Shown: one piece after another, positions 10,120 to 21,731 of the stretch | Position numbering within the stretch: position 1 is the stretch's first letter | Layout of the letters: each line of letters begins with the position of its first letter | Source: Glycine soja | Taxonomy: Eukaryota > Streptophyta > Magnoliopsida > Fabales > Fabaceae | Reading direction: 5' to 3' | DNA length: 64,000 bases | Assembly: GCF_004193775.1 (NCBI RefSeq) | Contig: NC_041008.1 | Coordinates: 11,365,731 to 11,429,730 of the forward strand | Made by a program: the position numbers and the translations under genes | Notes under the pieces: model-generated | What the model saw: only the letters and a program-made list of their open reading frames with translations | Databases searched by the model: none | Told to the model about the DNA's origin: nothing

Positions 10120-11699
10120 TGTGGAAGCAATGACTTCCAAGATTAATTTAATGATGCCAAAGAATTAAGAGTTAAACAAGTTCCAAAGAATCAGGCTTCA
10201 AGAATCAAGTCTCAAAGAATCAAGATTTAAGAACAATTAAGTTTCAAGATTCAAGATTCAAGAATAATCAAGATCAAGATTCAAGACTCAAGATTCAAGA
10301 TTCAAGAGAAGAAATCGAGAAGCAACAATCAAGACTTCACAAGGGAAGTATTTTTCAAAAATCCAAACATAGCACAATTTTGTTTTACAAAAGAGTTTTT
10401 AAAAAAATTTCGATGTTACCAGAGTATTTACTCTCTGGTAATCAATTACATGAAGATATAATCGATTACCAGTTTCTTGTAATCGATTACCAGTGACCAA
10501 ATTTGATTTCAAAATGTTTTTAATTGATTTGCAACGTTCCAAAATATTTTTTAAATGCTGTAATCGATTACACTATATTGGTAATCGATTACCAGTGTAT
10601 CTGAACGTTGGAATTCAAATCCAATTGTGAAGAGTCACAACTTTTCATAAAATGCATTGTGTAATTGATTACCAGTGATAACTTTTGAATAAAAGGTCAA
10701 AAGTTGTAACTCTTGACATGATTTTCTCAAGGTTATAACTCTTCCAATGGTTTTCTTGACCAAACATGAAGAGTTTATAAAAGTAAGACCTTGACTTGCA
10801 TTCAAAAGAACTTTTACAACTCTTTAACAATTTTTTGAGAACTTCTAAGAATTCCTTTCTACCCATCTCTCTTCTTGTTCTTCCTTTGCCAAAAAGCTTT
10901 CTAAGTTTTGTTTTTCCAAACCTTGTTTTTCTGCAAGTGAAAATTCTGTAGAAAACAAAAGTGTGTTATCTTTTCTCCTCTTCTCCCTTTGCCAAAAGAA
11001 TAGAAGGACTAACCGTCTGAATTCTTTTGTGTCTCCCTTCTCTCTTTCCAAGAGAATTCAAAGGACTAATCGCCTGAGAATTCTTTTGATTCTTCCCTTC
11101 CCCTTAAACAAAAGATTTCAAAGGACTAACCGCCTGAGATATCTTTTGTTTCCCCTTACAAAGATTCAAAGGACTAACCGCCTGAGAATCCTTTATCCTA
11201 ACACATTTGATGATGCATCCTTTGTGGCACAAGTAGAGGGTACATCTACTTGGGTTGTTGTGCTGGGAATAAGAGAGGGTACATCTTTTGTGGATCAGTT
11301 CAAGTAAAGGGTACATCCACTTGGTTGTTCAAAGAGAACAAGGGAGGGTACATCCCTTGTGAATCTTTGGCTTGTAAAGGATTTTATAAGGTTGAAAGAA
11401 ATCTCAAGAACCGTTGGTTGCTTGGGGACTGGATGTAGGCACGGGTTGTTGCCGAACAAGTATAAATCTTGTGTTTGTCTTCTTCTTCCCTATACTTTTT
11501 AATTTCTGCTGTGTACTTTTAACTGTCACTTTTACTTTTGGTTAAGTTTTTGTTTCTGTTCTTTACTTTCTTAACTTAGTAGTAAAAGCCTAGTTGAATC
11601 TAGTAATATTAAGAAGGATAAATTTTTAATTAGTCAAGACACATTAATAATTAATTCAACCCCCCCTTCTTAATTATTCCGAGGCCACTTGATCTAACA
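10120..11699 (+). mobile_element. Solo LTR of the GGTAATCGATTACC family, 1580 bp
   Basis: It is homologous along its length to the LTR at 36046-37761. Shared features in order are: CAAGATTCAAGA repeats (10200-10310), ATCGATTAC palindromes (10437-10600), a TATA-like TTTATAAAAG (about 10777), four or five AGGACTAACCGCCTGAG repeats (11005-11190), GAGGGTACATC repeats (11237-11353), and the end CACTTGATCTAACA. Flanks are TGTTT and AGTTT, matching at 4 of 5 bases, consistent with a decayed duplication. It sits inside another, related LTR. The family is probably Ty1/copia (SIRE1/Maximus-like) by comparison with known soybean LTRs; this is not proven here. Confidence 0.75.
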
Positions 11700-11758
11700 A
11701 GTTTAAGTATCTTAATTCAATCCCCCTTCTTAAGATATCTGAGACCACTTGTCTAACA
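11700..11758 (+). mobile_element. 3' end of the interrupted outer LTR
   Basis: Carries the terminal pattern TTCAATCCCCCTTCTTAA ... ACCACTTGTCTAACA, parallel to the end of the inserted LTR at 11653-11699. It completes the segment at 9901-10119. Confidence 0.65.
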
Positions 11759-12588
11759 CATTGATGCTATCTCCTCTTGAGATTCTTGTAGATCTTCTTG
11801 ACTGTTTTTTCCCTAGAGTCCAAGAATTGTAATAGTAAGGTACCAATTATATATAATTGTTAACATTAGTACACTTCACTTTCTAAAGTATTAGTATAAA
11901 TACCCCTTTGGAGGAGTTACGCCCTAATTTAAATAAGATATCATAATTCACCATTCAATTTTACCAATAGTAAAAACTTGGGCACTTTACTCACTAAAGT
12001 GCGAGCTGTATATATTAGAGAAAACTACATATTTGATGCAGTTAATTACCTTTCAAATGGCAATTTTTTGGTCTTATTGAGCTTCAACAAGTGTTTTCTT
12101 AAACTTCTTTGAAGATATTTAAACTTGTCTCTCTCTAACAAAAACTATCCACAAAATCATAGAAAACATAAATGCTGTTGAGATAAACACCAAGCCAATG
12201 AAGATTTGATTGCTATATCACCTGAACGTTGGACAATCATCCTTACTGATTTGATCAAAGGTGTCTGCAACAAAGGAACAATCTACTAAAAGAGCCAATA
12301 GTGGACCATGTCGGCGCAGTGTGTCACTCATGTTTTTAAAGATTTGTATAGGAAATGAAACAATAAAAAAAATAATTTTTTTCTCCTTTTCTTGTATAAA
12401 TCTTCAAAAACAAGAATAGATCCAAAACATGACGATTTTGTAAGTTAAAAGTCAAAACAGAAGTAAACAAGCCCTACAAGGCCCATTTACTTGTGTTTTT
12501 ATTTTTTTTATACTTTTTAATTACAAAATTATCACATTATTTTTAATATATTTCTCATTTTTTAAAACTTTTTTTGTCTTTTATTTTT
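11759..12588. other. AT-rich intergenic stretch
   Basis: No supported gene. A short minus-strand open segment near 12250-12345 contains LRRHGPLLALLV and could be a worn exon, but I cannot name it. The remainder is simple AT-rich DNA. Confidence 0.4.
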
Positions 12589-13639
12589 GAAGAAAGTCTT
12601 CTTTTTTCTTGTACAAAATTTTCAAAAACAAAATAAATTAAAAATAAGATCATAATTTTATAATTAAAAAATAAAAAAATTGAAAAACGGGCCTAGATTC
12701 CCATGTAGACATATTGTAACCAAAAGCCTACAAATTAAAATAAAGCATGGTTGATTTGTGAATTAAATTAATTGATGAAACTTACTTGTGAACAACTAAA
12801 GATATGCTGCTTAATATAAAAGTGCATGTGAGAAGGATCCACCCAAAGAAAAGTAAGCTGCAATAATTTATTTGGAAAAGAATTAAAATAAGTCACAAAA
12901 GAAAAAGAAAAAATTTGGAAGAAATTCAAAACTTGGAAAATCAGACAATTAATTTAAAAACAAAATTAAGAAACAAAGGAACTGAGTCACCTACATATAA
13001 ACAATCATTTTCACCTCAAAATTGAGGTTATTGCAACAAATTTTAAGACAATATTGTGAGCCAAATCCATTATTTGTTAAGAGGAAATAATCATGTATGT
13101 AAGAGGAAACAATCATTTTGAAGAAAGTCTTCTTTTTTCTTGTACAAATTTTTCAAAAACAAAATAAATTAAAAATAAGATCATAATTTTATAATTAAAA
13201 AATAAAAAAATTGAAAAACGGGCCTAAGATTCCCATGTAGACATACTGTAACCAAAAGCCTACAAATTAAAATAAAGCATGGTTGATTTGTGAATTAAAT
13301 TAATTGATGAAACTTACTTGTGAACAACTAAAGATATGCTGCTTAATATAAAAGTGCATGTGAGAAGGATCCACCCAAAGAAAAGTAAGCTGCAATAATT
13401 TATTTGGAAAAGAATTAAAATAAGTCACAAAAGAAAAAGAAAAAATTTGGAAGAAATTCAAAACTTGGAAAATCAGACAATTAATTTTAAAAAAAAATTA
13501 AAAAACAAAGGAACTGAGTCACCTACATATAAACAATCATTTTCACCTCAAAATTGAGGTTATTGCAACAAATTTTAAGACAATATTGTGAGCCAAATCC
13601 ATTATTTGTTAAGAGGAAATAATCATGTACGTAGGACCT
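12589..13639. repeat. Tandem duplication, two copies of about 531 bp
   Basis: Copy 1 runs 12589-13119 and copy 2 13120 to about 13639. Both start GAAGAAAGTCTTC and end near AGGAAATAATCATGTA. Differences are few (single bases, a one-base indel after GGGCCTA), so the duplication is fairly recent. No coding potential is evident. Confidence 0.9.
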
Positions 13640-14049
13640 TATATACTTACCGAAGCCAACCACAACCAAGATAAGCATCATAGTGCCCACAATGATAGGA
13701 CTTTAACTTTTGGAATTGACAAACATTAATTTAGTAAGATTAATCCAATTCCTTAACCCATGCTTCACAAGAAATAGATAAGAGAAGTACTAATGATGCA
13801 CTTTCTAACATATGATTTTTTAAATTTCGATCAAATAACAGAAAGTGTGTTACTAATATTTTTCAAAAAATAAAGTAGGATACACTCATATAGCCCCCAG
13901 GAAATCCATTGAGATTCTTGTTGTTTCCTTTGGTTGGTTCTTAATATAATAAGTTTGAGTGGAAAATTTTGTAACAGATTATAAGTTAAGTCAAATATTT
14001 TCATTGACATTAATATATTGGTAACCAACAAACATTTTGAAATCATCAC

Positions 14050-14797
14050 TTGCATCCTCTCAGGTATGTCCGTATCATTTACACAACTATCCTCTCTAGC
14101 TATGTGCATGTCAGTAGGGATGAATGATTTATATTTGTTAGGATCATCAGACTTAGTAGCCTGAATTTGAACTTTCCCAATGTGGTTTTCCAGCTGACCT
14201 TCCTTGCCAAAACTATGTTTGCCTTTTGAAAATGCAGGCAAATATTTCACGGCTTTAAGCTTTTTTTGTCTATAGGCAAAGTTGACAACAAAATCACATA
14301 TTAAAGAGGTAATAACTTATTTTTCATAGGTTATGACATAAGAATAGTGAGCCACTAAAAAAATTGAGTATATGGAAATACATGAGAGAACCCACCTTCC
14401 CGTAGATGATATCTTCATCGTCCACTATAAAATCTTCCATGCCATCCTCCACATCATCGTTAGTCTCATCTTCAGCAATATCACCAAAAGTGATACTAGA
14501 AATCTAGAATTTTTTAATCAATTTACAAACAATATCATGCCAAGAAACCAAATTGAAAACACATGAATCAAGCATTATTGTTCCTAACACAATGTGGATT
14601 AGGCATTATTGTTCCAAACTATAAGATGATTATCAGATCACACTGCAAGCTATCATAGGAAATTTTAAGAAGCAACAGAAAGAAAATGAAGATGATAAAA
14701 CCATAAGCAGATACAAATCACCTCTATCGTCAGGTGAGTATTCCATCAGCTCGTAGTCTACACCAACTTTTCTAAGCCTCTTGAATTTTCCTTTAAT
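14050..14797 (-). pseudogene. Transcription elongation factor SPT6-like gene fragment (N-terminal exons only)
   Basis: Three minus-strand exon-like pieces follow the order of plant SPT6. They are 14797-14722 (KFKRLRKVGVDYELMEY), 14495-14396 (GDIAEDE then MEDFIVDDED) and 14269-14050 (ends TDIPERMQ). SPT6 proteins have an acidic N-terminus with an FKRLKK-like stretch, DIAEEEE, MADFIVDEE and then the conserved DIPERMQ. Acceptors (TTCTAG, TATAG) and donors (GAG|GTGATT, AAG|GTGGGT, CAA|GTGATG) are visible at the exon edges. The tex-like, S1 and SH2 core domains are absent downstream, where the tandem duplication follows. This is a truncated copy, probably captured by the CACTA-type element ending at 17873. 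Assignment rests on a few short motifs. Confidence 0.6.
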
Positions 14798-14799
14798 CT

Positions 14800-16440
14800 A
14801 GAAAAAATAAATGAAGATGAAAGAAAGAAGCATGATAAATGAAGTCATTTTTCACCAGCCATGTGGAAATTTGTCAAATGTTTTATTTCCTTGGTGCCTG
14901 TGTAATTATACTATGTCACTTCAATATGTTATATTACCACGCTTAGTTTAGTTTAGTTAATATCATGATTCTTATTGTAGTCTATGGACATTGTAGGCAT
15001 CAATGATATTGAGATTCATAATTATCAGATAAACCTGGAAGGAAGTGGTTCCTCTAGAATAACTCGACTATCTCCAAACACAAAAAAAAATTATCGTTAT
15101 AAAAAAATTGAAGCATGAACCAAGATCGAAACTATTAGGTGATATTTTTCAGTTGGAACTTGAAAGTAAACTGAGCAAGTTAAATGTTACTAAATAAAGC
15201 AATTTAAATCTATTGCTTTAAAATAATATTGGTCTGTGGTATAACAAATGTTTCAATTATTAGAAAGCACTGACAGTTCTCCACTGGGGTGGTGTCTAAA
15301 GCAATTTGGTTTATCAAAATTACTAAGGCTATATACATTCGAAATTTGTGTGATTTTGCAGTTCTCCACTGGGGTGGTGTCTAAAGCAATTTGGTTTATC
15401 AAAATTTTCTATATTAAGAAATCAATAGTGTAAGTGCTCCTAGTTTCTAGATCACCACATCAAGAACAGGAAAAATCTACGCTTGACACAAAAAATAAAA
15501 GAACGAAAAAAGAGAAAACATTAACAAGCAGAAATATGAAGGTAGCTTTAATGTGCTTCTTGAATGTGCTAAGTTTGCTGCAATTTTGTTCTTTAATGCA
15601 CATCAAAATTCAGGCCATATTATTTGAATGATTTTGTTGAAGTTGTAATATATCACTCTGTTTATCTACAAAACAATCTTTTGTTTATACTCATGTATCA
15701 AATTTTTTATTCTTTCAATTTAAAACCTTTTGATATAAAATATTATTTGAATAATACCCAAAAGCAAACATTAGTCATTTTATTGCATCAAGTTAGAATA
15801 CTAAGAGCTAAAAATCTATTTATCTAGAAAGCATATGCTTATATGGGATGTAATTGCACTTAATTGCAGTTTTATAAGAAAAAATAATGTTAAGAGTTAA
15901 AAGCTTACCTAGGATCAATAACTCAACAACCATGACCCCAATTAAATCAAACAAGAGTGGGACATAGTATATAATCATGTTTCTACCCTCCACAAGGACA
16001 CTGCAAAGCTAGTGAAATGTCACAAAATCAGAGAACAAATTTTCAACCATATTGGAAAGGGACATGAAAGGGTATCTATCTACACCAAAATTCTTAATAG
16101 ATGAGGTCTTAAGTGTAAACACAAAGTATCAAGTTTGGATGAAATATATGGCAATGAGTAAACACTAAAAAATATACCAATATGAATAAGCAACACATAA
16201 TAATGTCATTTATCAGGAGCTAGGAGCAACTGTTGAACACAAAAAAATACAACAAACAATTACTTTCCACGACACATGATCACTTTCAGGTTAGTATTTG
16301 ACCTCACCAAAGCATCATATCATATGAATTACAAGAATTGATCCCATATGCAATGTATGGTATTGAGAGTATAAGAAATAATGGATTGCAATCAAAATCA
16401 GCAACAATTCATATGTAGCATATAGTAAATTAACAAACTA
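14800..16440. other. Stretch between captured gene fragments
   Basis: No gene recognised. A 47-48 bp direct repeat (about 15273-15320 and 15359-15407, 86 bp apart) lies here. On the minus strand, 16090-15909 is open except for one stop and ends in a good donor (CCTAG|GTAAGC), so it may be another exon fragment of unknown origin. Confidence 0.4.
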
Positions 16441-17384
16441 GGGACTCTTTGCCTTCTCCCTCCACAGGCTCTGCTAGAAGAGACACAATGTTAGCCACGT
16501 GCTTTTGCAGATACGACAATTGATGCACCTCTTCATCAGCCTGGGATGACATAAACCACTGATTGTTGTTGTATGCGAGTTGCAAAGCATTCAGTATCAA
16601 AATCAACATTTCTAGTTTAGTATCAAATCAACAATAAAATCACTCAAAATGAAATTGCAGCAATTTAATACAGAAATCAAATACTAATAGCATCATCACG
16701 AACAAAAAAGCACCAAACACCAACTAAAAAATAAAGAATACCAAATCCAAGGGTTCAAGTGTGAAAGTAAACACAAGAAATAAATCCAAGATTTAGCAAT
16801 TAAGTAATGCATTAGTCCAAAACAACACCTCAATGCTTAATAGTGCATAATAACGCATCAAATTCCATCATGAAAAAAGCTAGGATGGAAGGAAAATGAA
16901 GAATTCACATGAAACGGTGAGAGAGAGAATAAGTAGCCATCAAAGGCGGAGGTGGAAGGCTAGACATCAACTATGGTTGGGGAGTCCTTGTGCTTGCGTA
17001 GGAGAAACCTCTAGTAGGATTGAATGTAGAGGAACCAAACCAGATCATGGATGTCGACACTGATGGAATTAATTTCCCCAAGCTTCAAGACGACAAGAGG
17101 TTCAGAGTTAGACTGCAAAATCAAGGCAATGGTATTGAGGATAAGCCTGGCATGCTCAATGGAGATCTATAGTTACTCGAAGATTTTCACAAGTTGACTC
17201 GCTGGTTGGAGGATAACTCGAGAAGCTTGTGCTTCAACAAAATTAGGGTTTGTGTCAGGTTGGAGAAGATGAGGCATAAGATTGGCAAGAAGTTGTGCTC
17301 GAAGGCCTCGTGCCTTGGGTGAATCATGGTGGTTGGGTTCCTCGCCAATGAAGATGACATGGATGTCTCTGTTGGTTCTTTCAT
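16441..17384 (-). pseudogene. TBCC domain-containing protein 1 (TBCCD1)-like fragment, broken
   Basis: The N-terminal part starts at the ATG at 17384 and shows IHPRHEAFEHNFLPI and LLELSSNQRV. It continues after a frameshift with ISIEHARL, VDIHDLVWFLYIQSY and STSAFDGYLFSLSP, to about 16905. A second exon-like piece (16575-16441) reads FMSSQADEEVHQLSYLQKHV then LLAEPVEGEG. These match the order seen in plant TBCCD1, a tubulin-cofactor-C-domain protein. At least four in-frame stops and one shift are present, and the TBCC domain itself is missing. Same strand as the SPT6 fragment to its left; both lie inside a putative CACTA-type element ending at 17873. No function is expected. Confidence 0.65.
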
Positions 17385-17639
17385 GGCAACGCCGAGTGAA
17401 AAATCATGACAAAATGAGAGAGAGGGAGAGAGAGGGGAAAAAAAAAGAAAGAAAGAGTTGTAGATCTTTGATTCAGGAACAAGTAGAGGAAGAAGAGAGA
17501 GATACAAGTGCGTTCTCGTGGAGTTTACTGAGAGAACAATGACCAAGGCACGACAACGAGGAAAGGAAGGAGATAAGAAGCTTATGTGTGAGTGAGAGGA
17601 GAAGGTTCGTGTGAGAGAAAACTGCGTGAGACACAAGTT

Positions 17640-17873
17640 TTCAAAGTCACGGGTCTACTACAACGGTTTTCAAAAACCCATCGTTGTAGTCACTCTTCAA
17701 TGATGGTTTTTTGAATAACCTTCCTTAAAATAGAAATTCCATGATGGTTATTTGAAAATCATCTTCATTGTCAATCCATCTAATTACTAGATTGCCACAA
17801 CATTGTATTTAATGATGGTTTCTGAAAATTGTCATTGATGGTGCATTGTAAAAAAACATTTTTTGGAGTAGTG
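17640..17873 (-). mobile_element. Terminus of a CACTA-type DNA transposon with subterminal repeats
   Basis: Read on the minus strand from 17873, the end is CACTACTCCAAAAAATG, a CACTA terminus. Within the next 230 bp a motif like ATGATGGTTTTTGAAAA recurs in both orientations (around 17660, 17700, 17740, 17815), as in CACTA subterminal regions. The partner end was not found to the left, where the matching CACTACTCC would be expected. The element is therefore truncated, or its left end has been destroyed. Confidence 0.55.
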
Positions 17874-18250
17874 CTTAGAACTTCTATTATTAGAGAACCA
17901 AGTACAAATACTATGCACATGCAACTCCTTCAAGTTCTTCCTCTCCCTTGAACCCTACAAGAGAAAGAACCAGAGTTGAAACCCCATTAACTCAGAAAAG
18001 CCTTGGTAACCATAACCAAGATTTAGAAAGTAGAAAAAAAATAGAATTGGACTGAATGCACCTTGATGTGTAGATCATAACATTGGTAATTGCCAAATTT
18101 CAATTATTTTTGGGATTAAATTGTTAGCACTTATCTTTTAACTATAATAGTTTTCTTATAAACTACCCTTAAATCTAGTTGTTCTATATATTGTACATTT
18201 ACTAATGTTGTTTAAATATGAAAGATTCATCTATGATTTTGTAAGTTTTG
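17874..18250. other. Intergenic stretch
   Basis: AT-rich sequence without a supported gene or repeat. Confidence 0.4.
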
Positions 18251-19023
18251 ATGGTTGTTTGTTAGATTCAGACACAAAGCCAAAAGGAAGGGATAAAAGG
18301 TCTTTTCACAAAGATGTATGACTCCAAATTTTCCTAGGCTAGCAACCAGTTTGCCTGTGCTAAAGATCTTACTTCAACCCTAAGCAAGCAACTTGCCTGG
18401 GCGAGCCACAACTCGCTTGCGCAAGTGGATGCCTTCAACAGTAAGCCACAAATTCGCCTGGGCGAGCTACAACTTGCCTGGGAAAATTTGTCTGCTCTCC
18501 TAGACTGTTTTCTATAAATAGCCATGCATGTTGAGGAAGAAAGGATCCTAGTAGCCTTCAGTAGATAAAAAAATGCAGAGAGAGCCAGGAAGAAGAAAGA
18601 AAAAAAAGGATAAGTGGAGCCGAGGTGCTGTAGAGTTATGACCGTGGATCACATCCTTTGTCATTTCTCTTATTAGTCTTGTGCTTTGTGCAATGATCGG
18701 TTAGTTTTTTTAAAGGATTGGATGTAATCTTTGTACCCATATGTATCTCTTTTGATATTTATCAAATTTTGATTAATGAGTTGAGAAAGTCAATCCCTTC
18801 CCCATTGACTCTAGTAGTCTAGGGTTGACTTTGTAGCCTTTGTTGACTTTTATCATTTTTAGTAGAAAATGAGTATTTTCCTCATTTATCCCATTTTCTC
18901 CACTTAATTTTACTCTGTTATTATTCTAATAATTTATTTAATTATTTTTCTATACTATTATTGTTGTTATTTCTAATATTAATACAATTTAATATTTATA
19001 GTCTAATTTTTGGGATGCTACAA
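18250..19023 (+). mobile_element. LTR-like block with CGCCTGGGCGAGC repeats
   Basis: Degenerate copies of CGCCTGGGCGAGC/GCTTGCGCAAG occur at 18340-18480. They are followed by a clear TATA box (CTATAAATA, 18510) and a purine-rich leader, then a T-rich end at GGATGCTACA (19023). This is the architecture of a soybean LTR family. The 5' boundary is uncertain (TGTTAGATTC near 18259 is one choice), and no target duplication could be matched. Confidence 0.45.
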
Positions 19024-19785
19024 TTTGTTGGGTAGAATGCGTGACTAGATTAATGGTTTTTCTCCTAAGGTGGCACAAAGGGATCGGTGGTTGTAGATAT
19101 TCAATTTTGTCCAACCAGACTAAAAAATGCTTATTTTTTTTTAAAAATGATTAAATAAAAATTTAAGAAAATGCATGAAAATATTTTAAAAAAGAAAATA
19201 AATGAAAAGCAAAATTATAAAATATATAAAAAGACAAAAAATACAAAATAACATTTTAGATAAAAAAAAAATAAAGGAAAGAAAGCAAAATACATGCACT
19301 TATTCAAAATGCAAGGGCTATTTTCAGAATGCTTCTAAGCTTCCTTTTTCTTGTCTCGCACCATAACAACAAAACAAAATGCATCAAAAAAAGGGAAAAA
19401 GAATTTTGGAAAAAGAAGAAAGAAAGTTGTAAGTATAAAAAGAGGGGAAAGATCACCAACGTGAACAACAATAATGTGGTTCATAGGAAGCAACCAATTT
19501 TCTTTCTTGGTTTTCTTTTATATAATTTCCTTTTGCTTGCAAATCATAAAACTGCTTGTGCATGCATTATGCTTTATACAATGTGTTATTTTGACTGGTT
19601 TTGTTTGGTCTCTTTCACCCATAAAAAACACTCAACGTCACACAATTTGGGGGGCTCATGACACTTTCTATTCCTCACCCGTCACAAGTTTCACATTGTA
19701 TCATTGCGATCGAATCACACAAAAATTAGAGAGATCGAGAGGCTGTGCAAGTATGGAACTATACAATTGATGATGACATAAAGAA
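19024..19785. other. Low-complexity intergenic stretch
   Basis: Purine-rich and AT-rich sequence. Short open frames at 19329-19770 have biased, unrelated composition and no family resemblance. Nothing else is supported. Confidence 0.4.
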
Positions 19786-19828
19786 ATTAATTGGTACTAC
19801 CTATACCAACAAGATGCATCTACTTTTC

Positions 19829-19906
19829 GGTAGCCCATCACTTAAGAACTTCATAGTTAAGAGTGTTTAGCTTGGAGTAGTTATGAGATGGGTCACCTTC
19901 TAGAAG
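19829..19906 (+). repeat. 5S rRNA-derived sequence, Cassandra TRIM-like
   Basis: The stretch matches the 3' two thirds of plant 5S rRNA. CCATCACTTAAGAACTTC corresponds to the CCATCAGAACTCCG region. AGTTAAGAGTGTTTAGCTT corresponds to box A (AGTTAAGCGTGCTTGGGC). GAGATGGGTCACCTTCTAG corresponds to box C (GGATGGGTGACCTCCTGG). Multiple substitutions in the promoter boxes argue against a live 5S gene. Cassandra retrotransposons carry 5S sequence in their LTRs, and this form with TGCATCTACTTTTCGGTAGC upstream fits that origin. Confidence 0.6.
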
Positions 19907-19910
19907 TTTT

Positions 19911-20703
19911 TGTTAAGTCTGGTTGCATCCAAGTCACATTGGATTGTTCCAAATAATTAAATCCCTAAGGTTTTCATGTTAACAAAGTATAAATTTTATG
20001 TGTAAACCTTTCATACTTAAGTTATAGGTTTATCTATCTCTGTGAGATACAAGTAGAAAGCATGAGTATAAAAGGCTCTAGACGATAGCTAAAGTATTAG
20101 TCATTGGATGATATTGTCTCAACGTCTAGTCCTGAGAAGACAAGTGCCTTAGCACTTGGCTCATAGCACAAAGGCAATGGAACAATTACTCAATCCTTAA
20201 GTACTACAAAGTTATCATCAGAAAGTAACTTCCATAGGTTTAGTAAACACTCGTTCCATAGCGCACAAAAGGGAAGATTTAAATTATCTTGTCTTGACAT
20301 TTTTAATTCCTTTTGTCTTGTGTTTTTGAAGTTATATTTGATTTGTACACTGAAATTTAGCTCTAAGCACTAGGAAACACTAGCAAATTGTATTCCTCTA
20401 AAGATATGTTGCAGAAAGTGTTTGTGTTCCCTACTTTCTGTGAACAATAACAACCTCATGTAAAGTGCCAAAGCTATTAGACAATGGCTAACTGGGATCT
20501 CTAAAGTCTATATAAAGCCTAAAAATCTTCATGTTAAGGTTGTTGAAACACAAGAGAATAATCTAAACAAAATGAACAAAGTGTTGTAACAAATCCATTG
20601 ATATTTGTTTGAGAAAAGCTTTCAAAGTTTTCAAATTTTTTTTATCCATTACACTATTCAACCCCCCCCCCCTTCCTCTTTCTAGTGTGTTTCATGTACT
20701 TCA
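19911..20703 (+). mobile_element. 5' LTR of a Ty1/copia element
   Basis: It starts TGTTAAGTCTGG and ends CATGTACTTCA, followed after two bases by TAGTATTAGAGCTTGG, a degenerate form of the initiator-tRNA primer site TGGTATCAGAGC. A run of 11 C (20661-20671) precedes the end. About 793 bp. The 3' LTR is not in the window, so the ends cannot be checked against a duplication. Confidence 0.6.
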
Positions 20704-20771
20704 GCTAGTATTAGAGCTTGGCCTCTGGTTTGAGCTTTTGATAGAGTAGAGGAAAGTAAATTCCTGAAATA

Positions 20772-21731
20772 ATGGAAGAAGGATTTTCTCTGAACAATCC
20801 CCCCATGTTCAATAGAGCCAACTATGACTATTGGAAGGAAAGAATGATTGCCTTCTTTTAATCCATTCACATTGATATGTGGGATGCTATAGAAAAGGGC
20901 AATCATATTCCCTTAGATGCTTAGAAGGATAAGATCCCCAAGAACAAATGGATGGATGAACATAAGTCTAGATTTCTTCTCAACTCAAGTGCAAGAAATG
21001 CTTTGTTGTGTGCTCTGTCACAAGAAGAATATTCCAAGGTTCACAGCTTTAGAAGTGCCAAACAAATGTTGGACACCTTAGCCATTACCTACGAGGGGTC
21101 CTCTGAGGTAAAACATAACAAGTTTAGTCTTTTGACACATAAGTATGAACTCTTTCGTATGGAAAAGGGAGAAGATATCCAAACCATTATGAATGAGCTT
21201 CGCTATCTAGGTAGACATTATGATAATTATGATCATGTTGATAAAATCTTACAAAGTTTATCTAGAAAGTTGAGATCACATGTTATATCATTAAGAGCCA
21301 CCAAGAATCTTGATTCAATGACTCTTGAAGAGCTTATTGGGATTCTTAAAGTCTATGAGCAAGAGCTTGCTCAAGATGAAGGAACAAAGAAAAGGAAGTC
21401 GCTAGCCCTTACGGTTCAAAGACCAAAACGTAACTCAACGTCCAAAGAGTCATCATCCAAGGTCTATGTTGTTAATGATGCTTCAAAGGAAGAATCTAAT
21501 GATGATGACTCAAATGAAGAAGATGACGAGTTGAGTATGATCACCAGAAGGATCATAAAGATGTGGAAAAACAATAACTCCTCCAGGTTCAACAATTTAT
21601 CTAAAAGATCCTTCCACAAGAAGGAGAAAATTCCAGTCATCTACTATGAGTGCAAGAAGCCAAGACACTTCAAGTCAAAATGTCTTGATCTTGAAAAGTC
21701 AAAAGATAAGAAGAAGAATTTCTTCAAGTAA
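20772..21731 (+). pseudogene. Copia gag polyprotein with UBN2-type core, broken
   Basis: The ancestral ATG is at 20772 (MEEGFSLNNPPMFN, then YDYWKERM), with early stops at about 20859 and 20922. A 259-residue open stretch follows from 20952. It shows the copia gag helix region: AKQMLDTLAITYEGSSEVK, YELFRMEKGEDIQTI, LSRKLRSHV and LEELIGILKVYEQEL. An acidic linker precedes a zinc knuckle, YYECKKPRHFKSKC. The knuckle normally has Cys-x2-Cys-x4-His-x4-Cys; here the first Cys has become Tyr, so the metal site is incomplete. Gag would form particles and bind RNA. Confidence 0.8.

Noticed and set aside
19329..19770. Open frames of 98-110 residues
   Set aside because: Biased AT-rich composition, two overlapping frames, no splice context and no family resemblance.
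19829..19906. A functional 5S rRNA gene
   Set aside because: The 5' third is missing and the internal promoter boxes have several changes.
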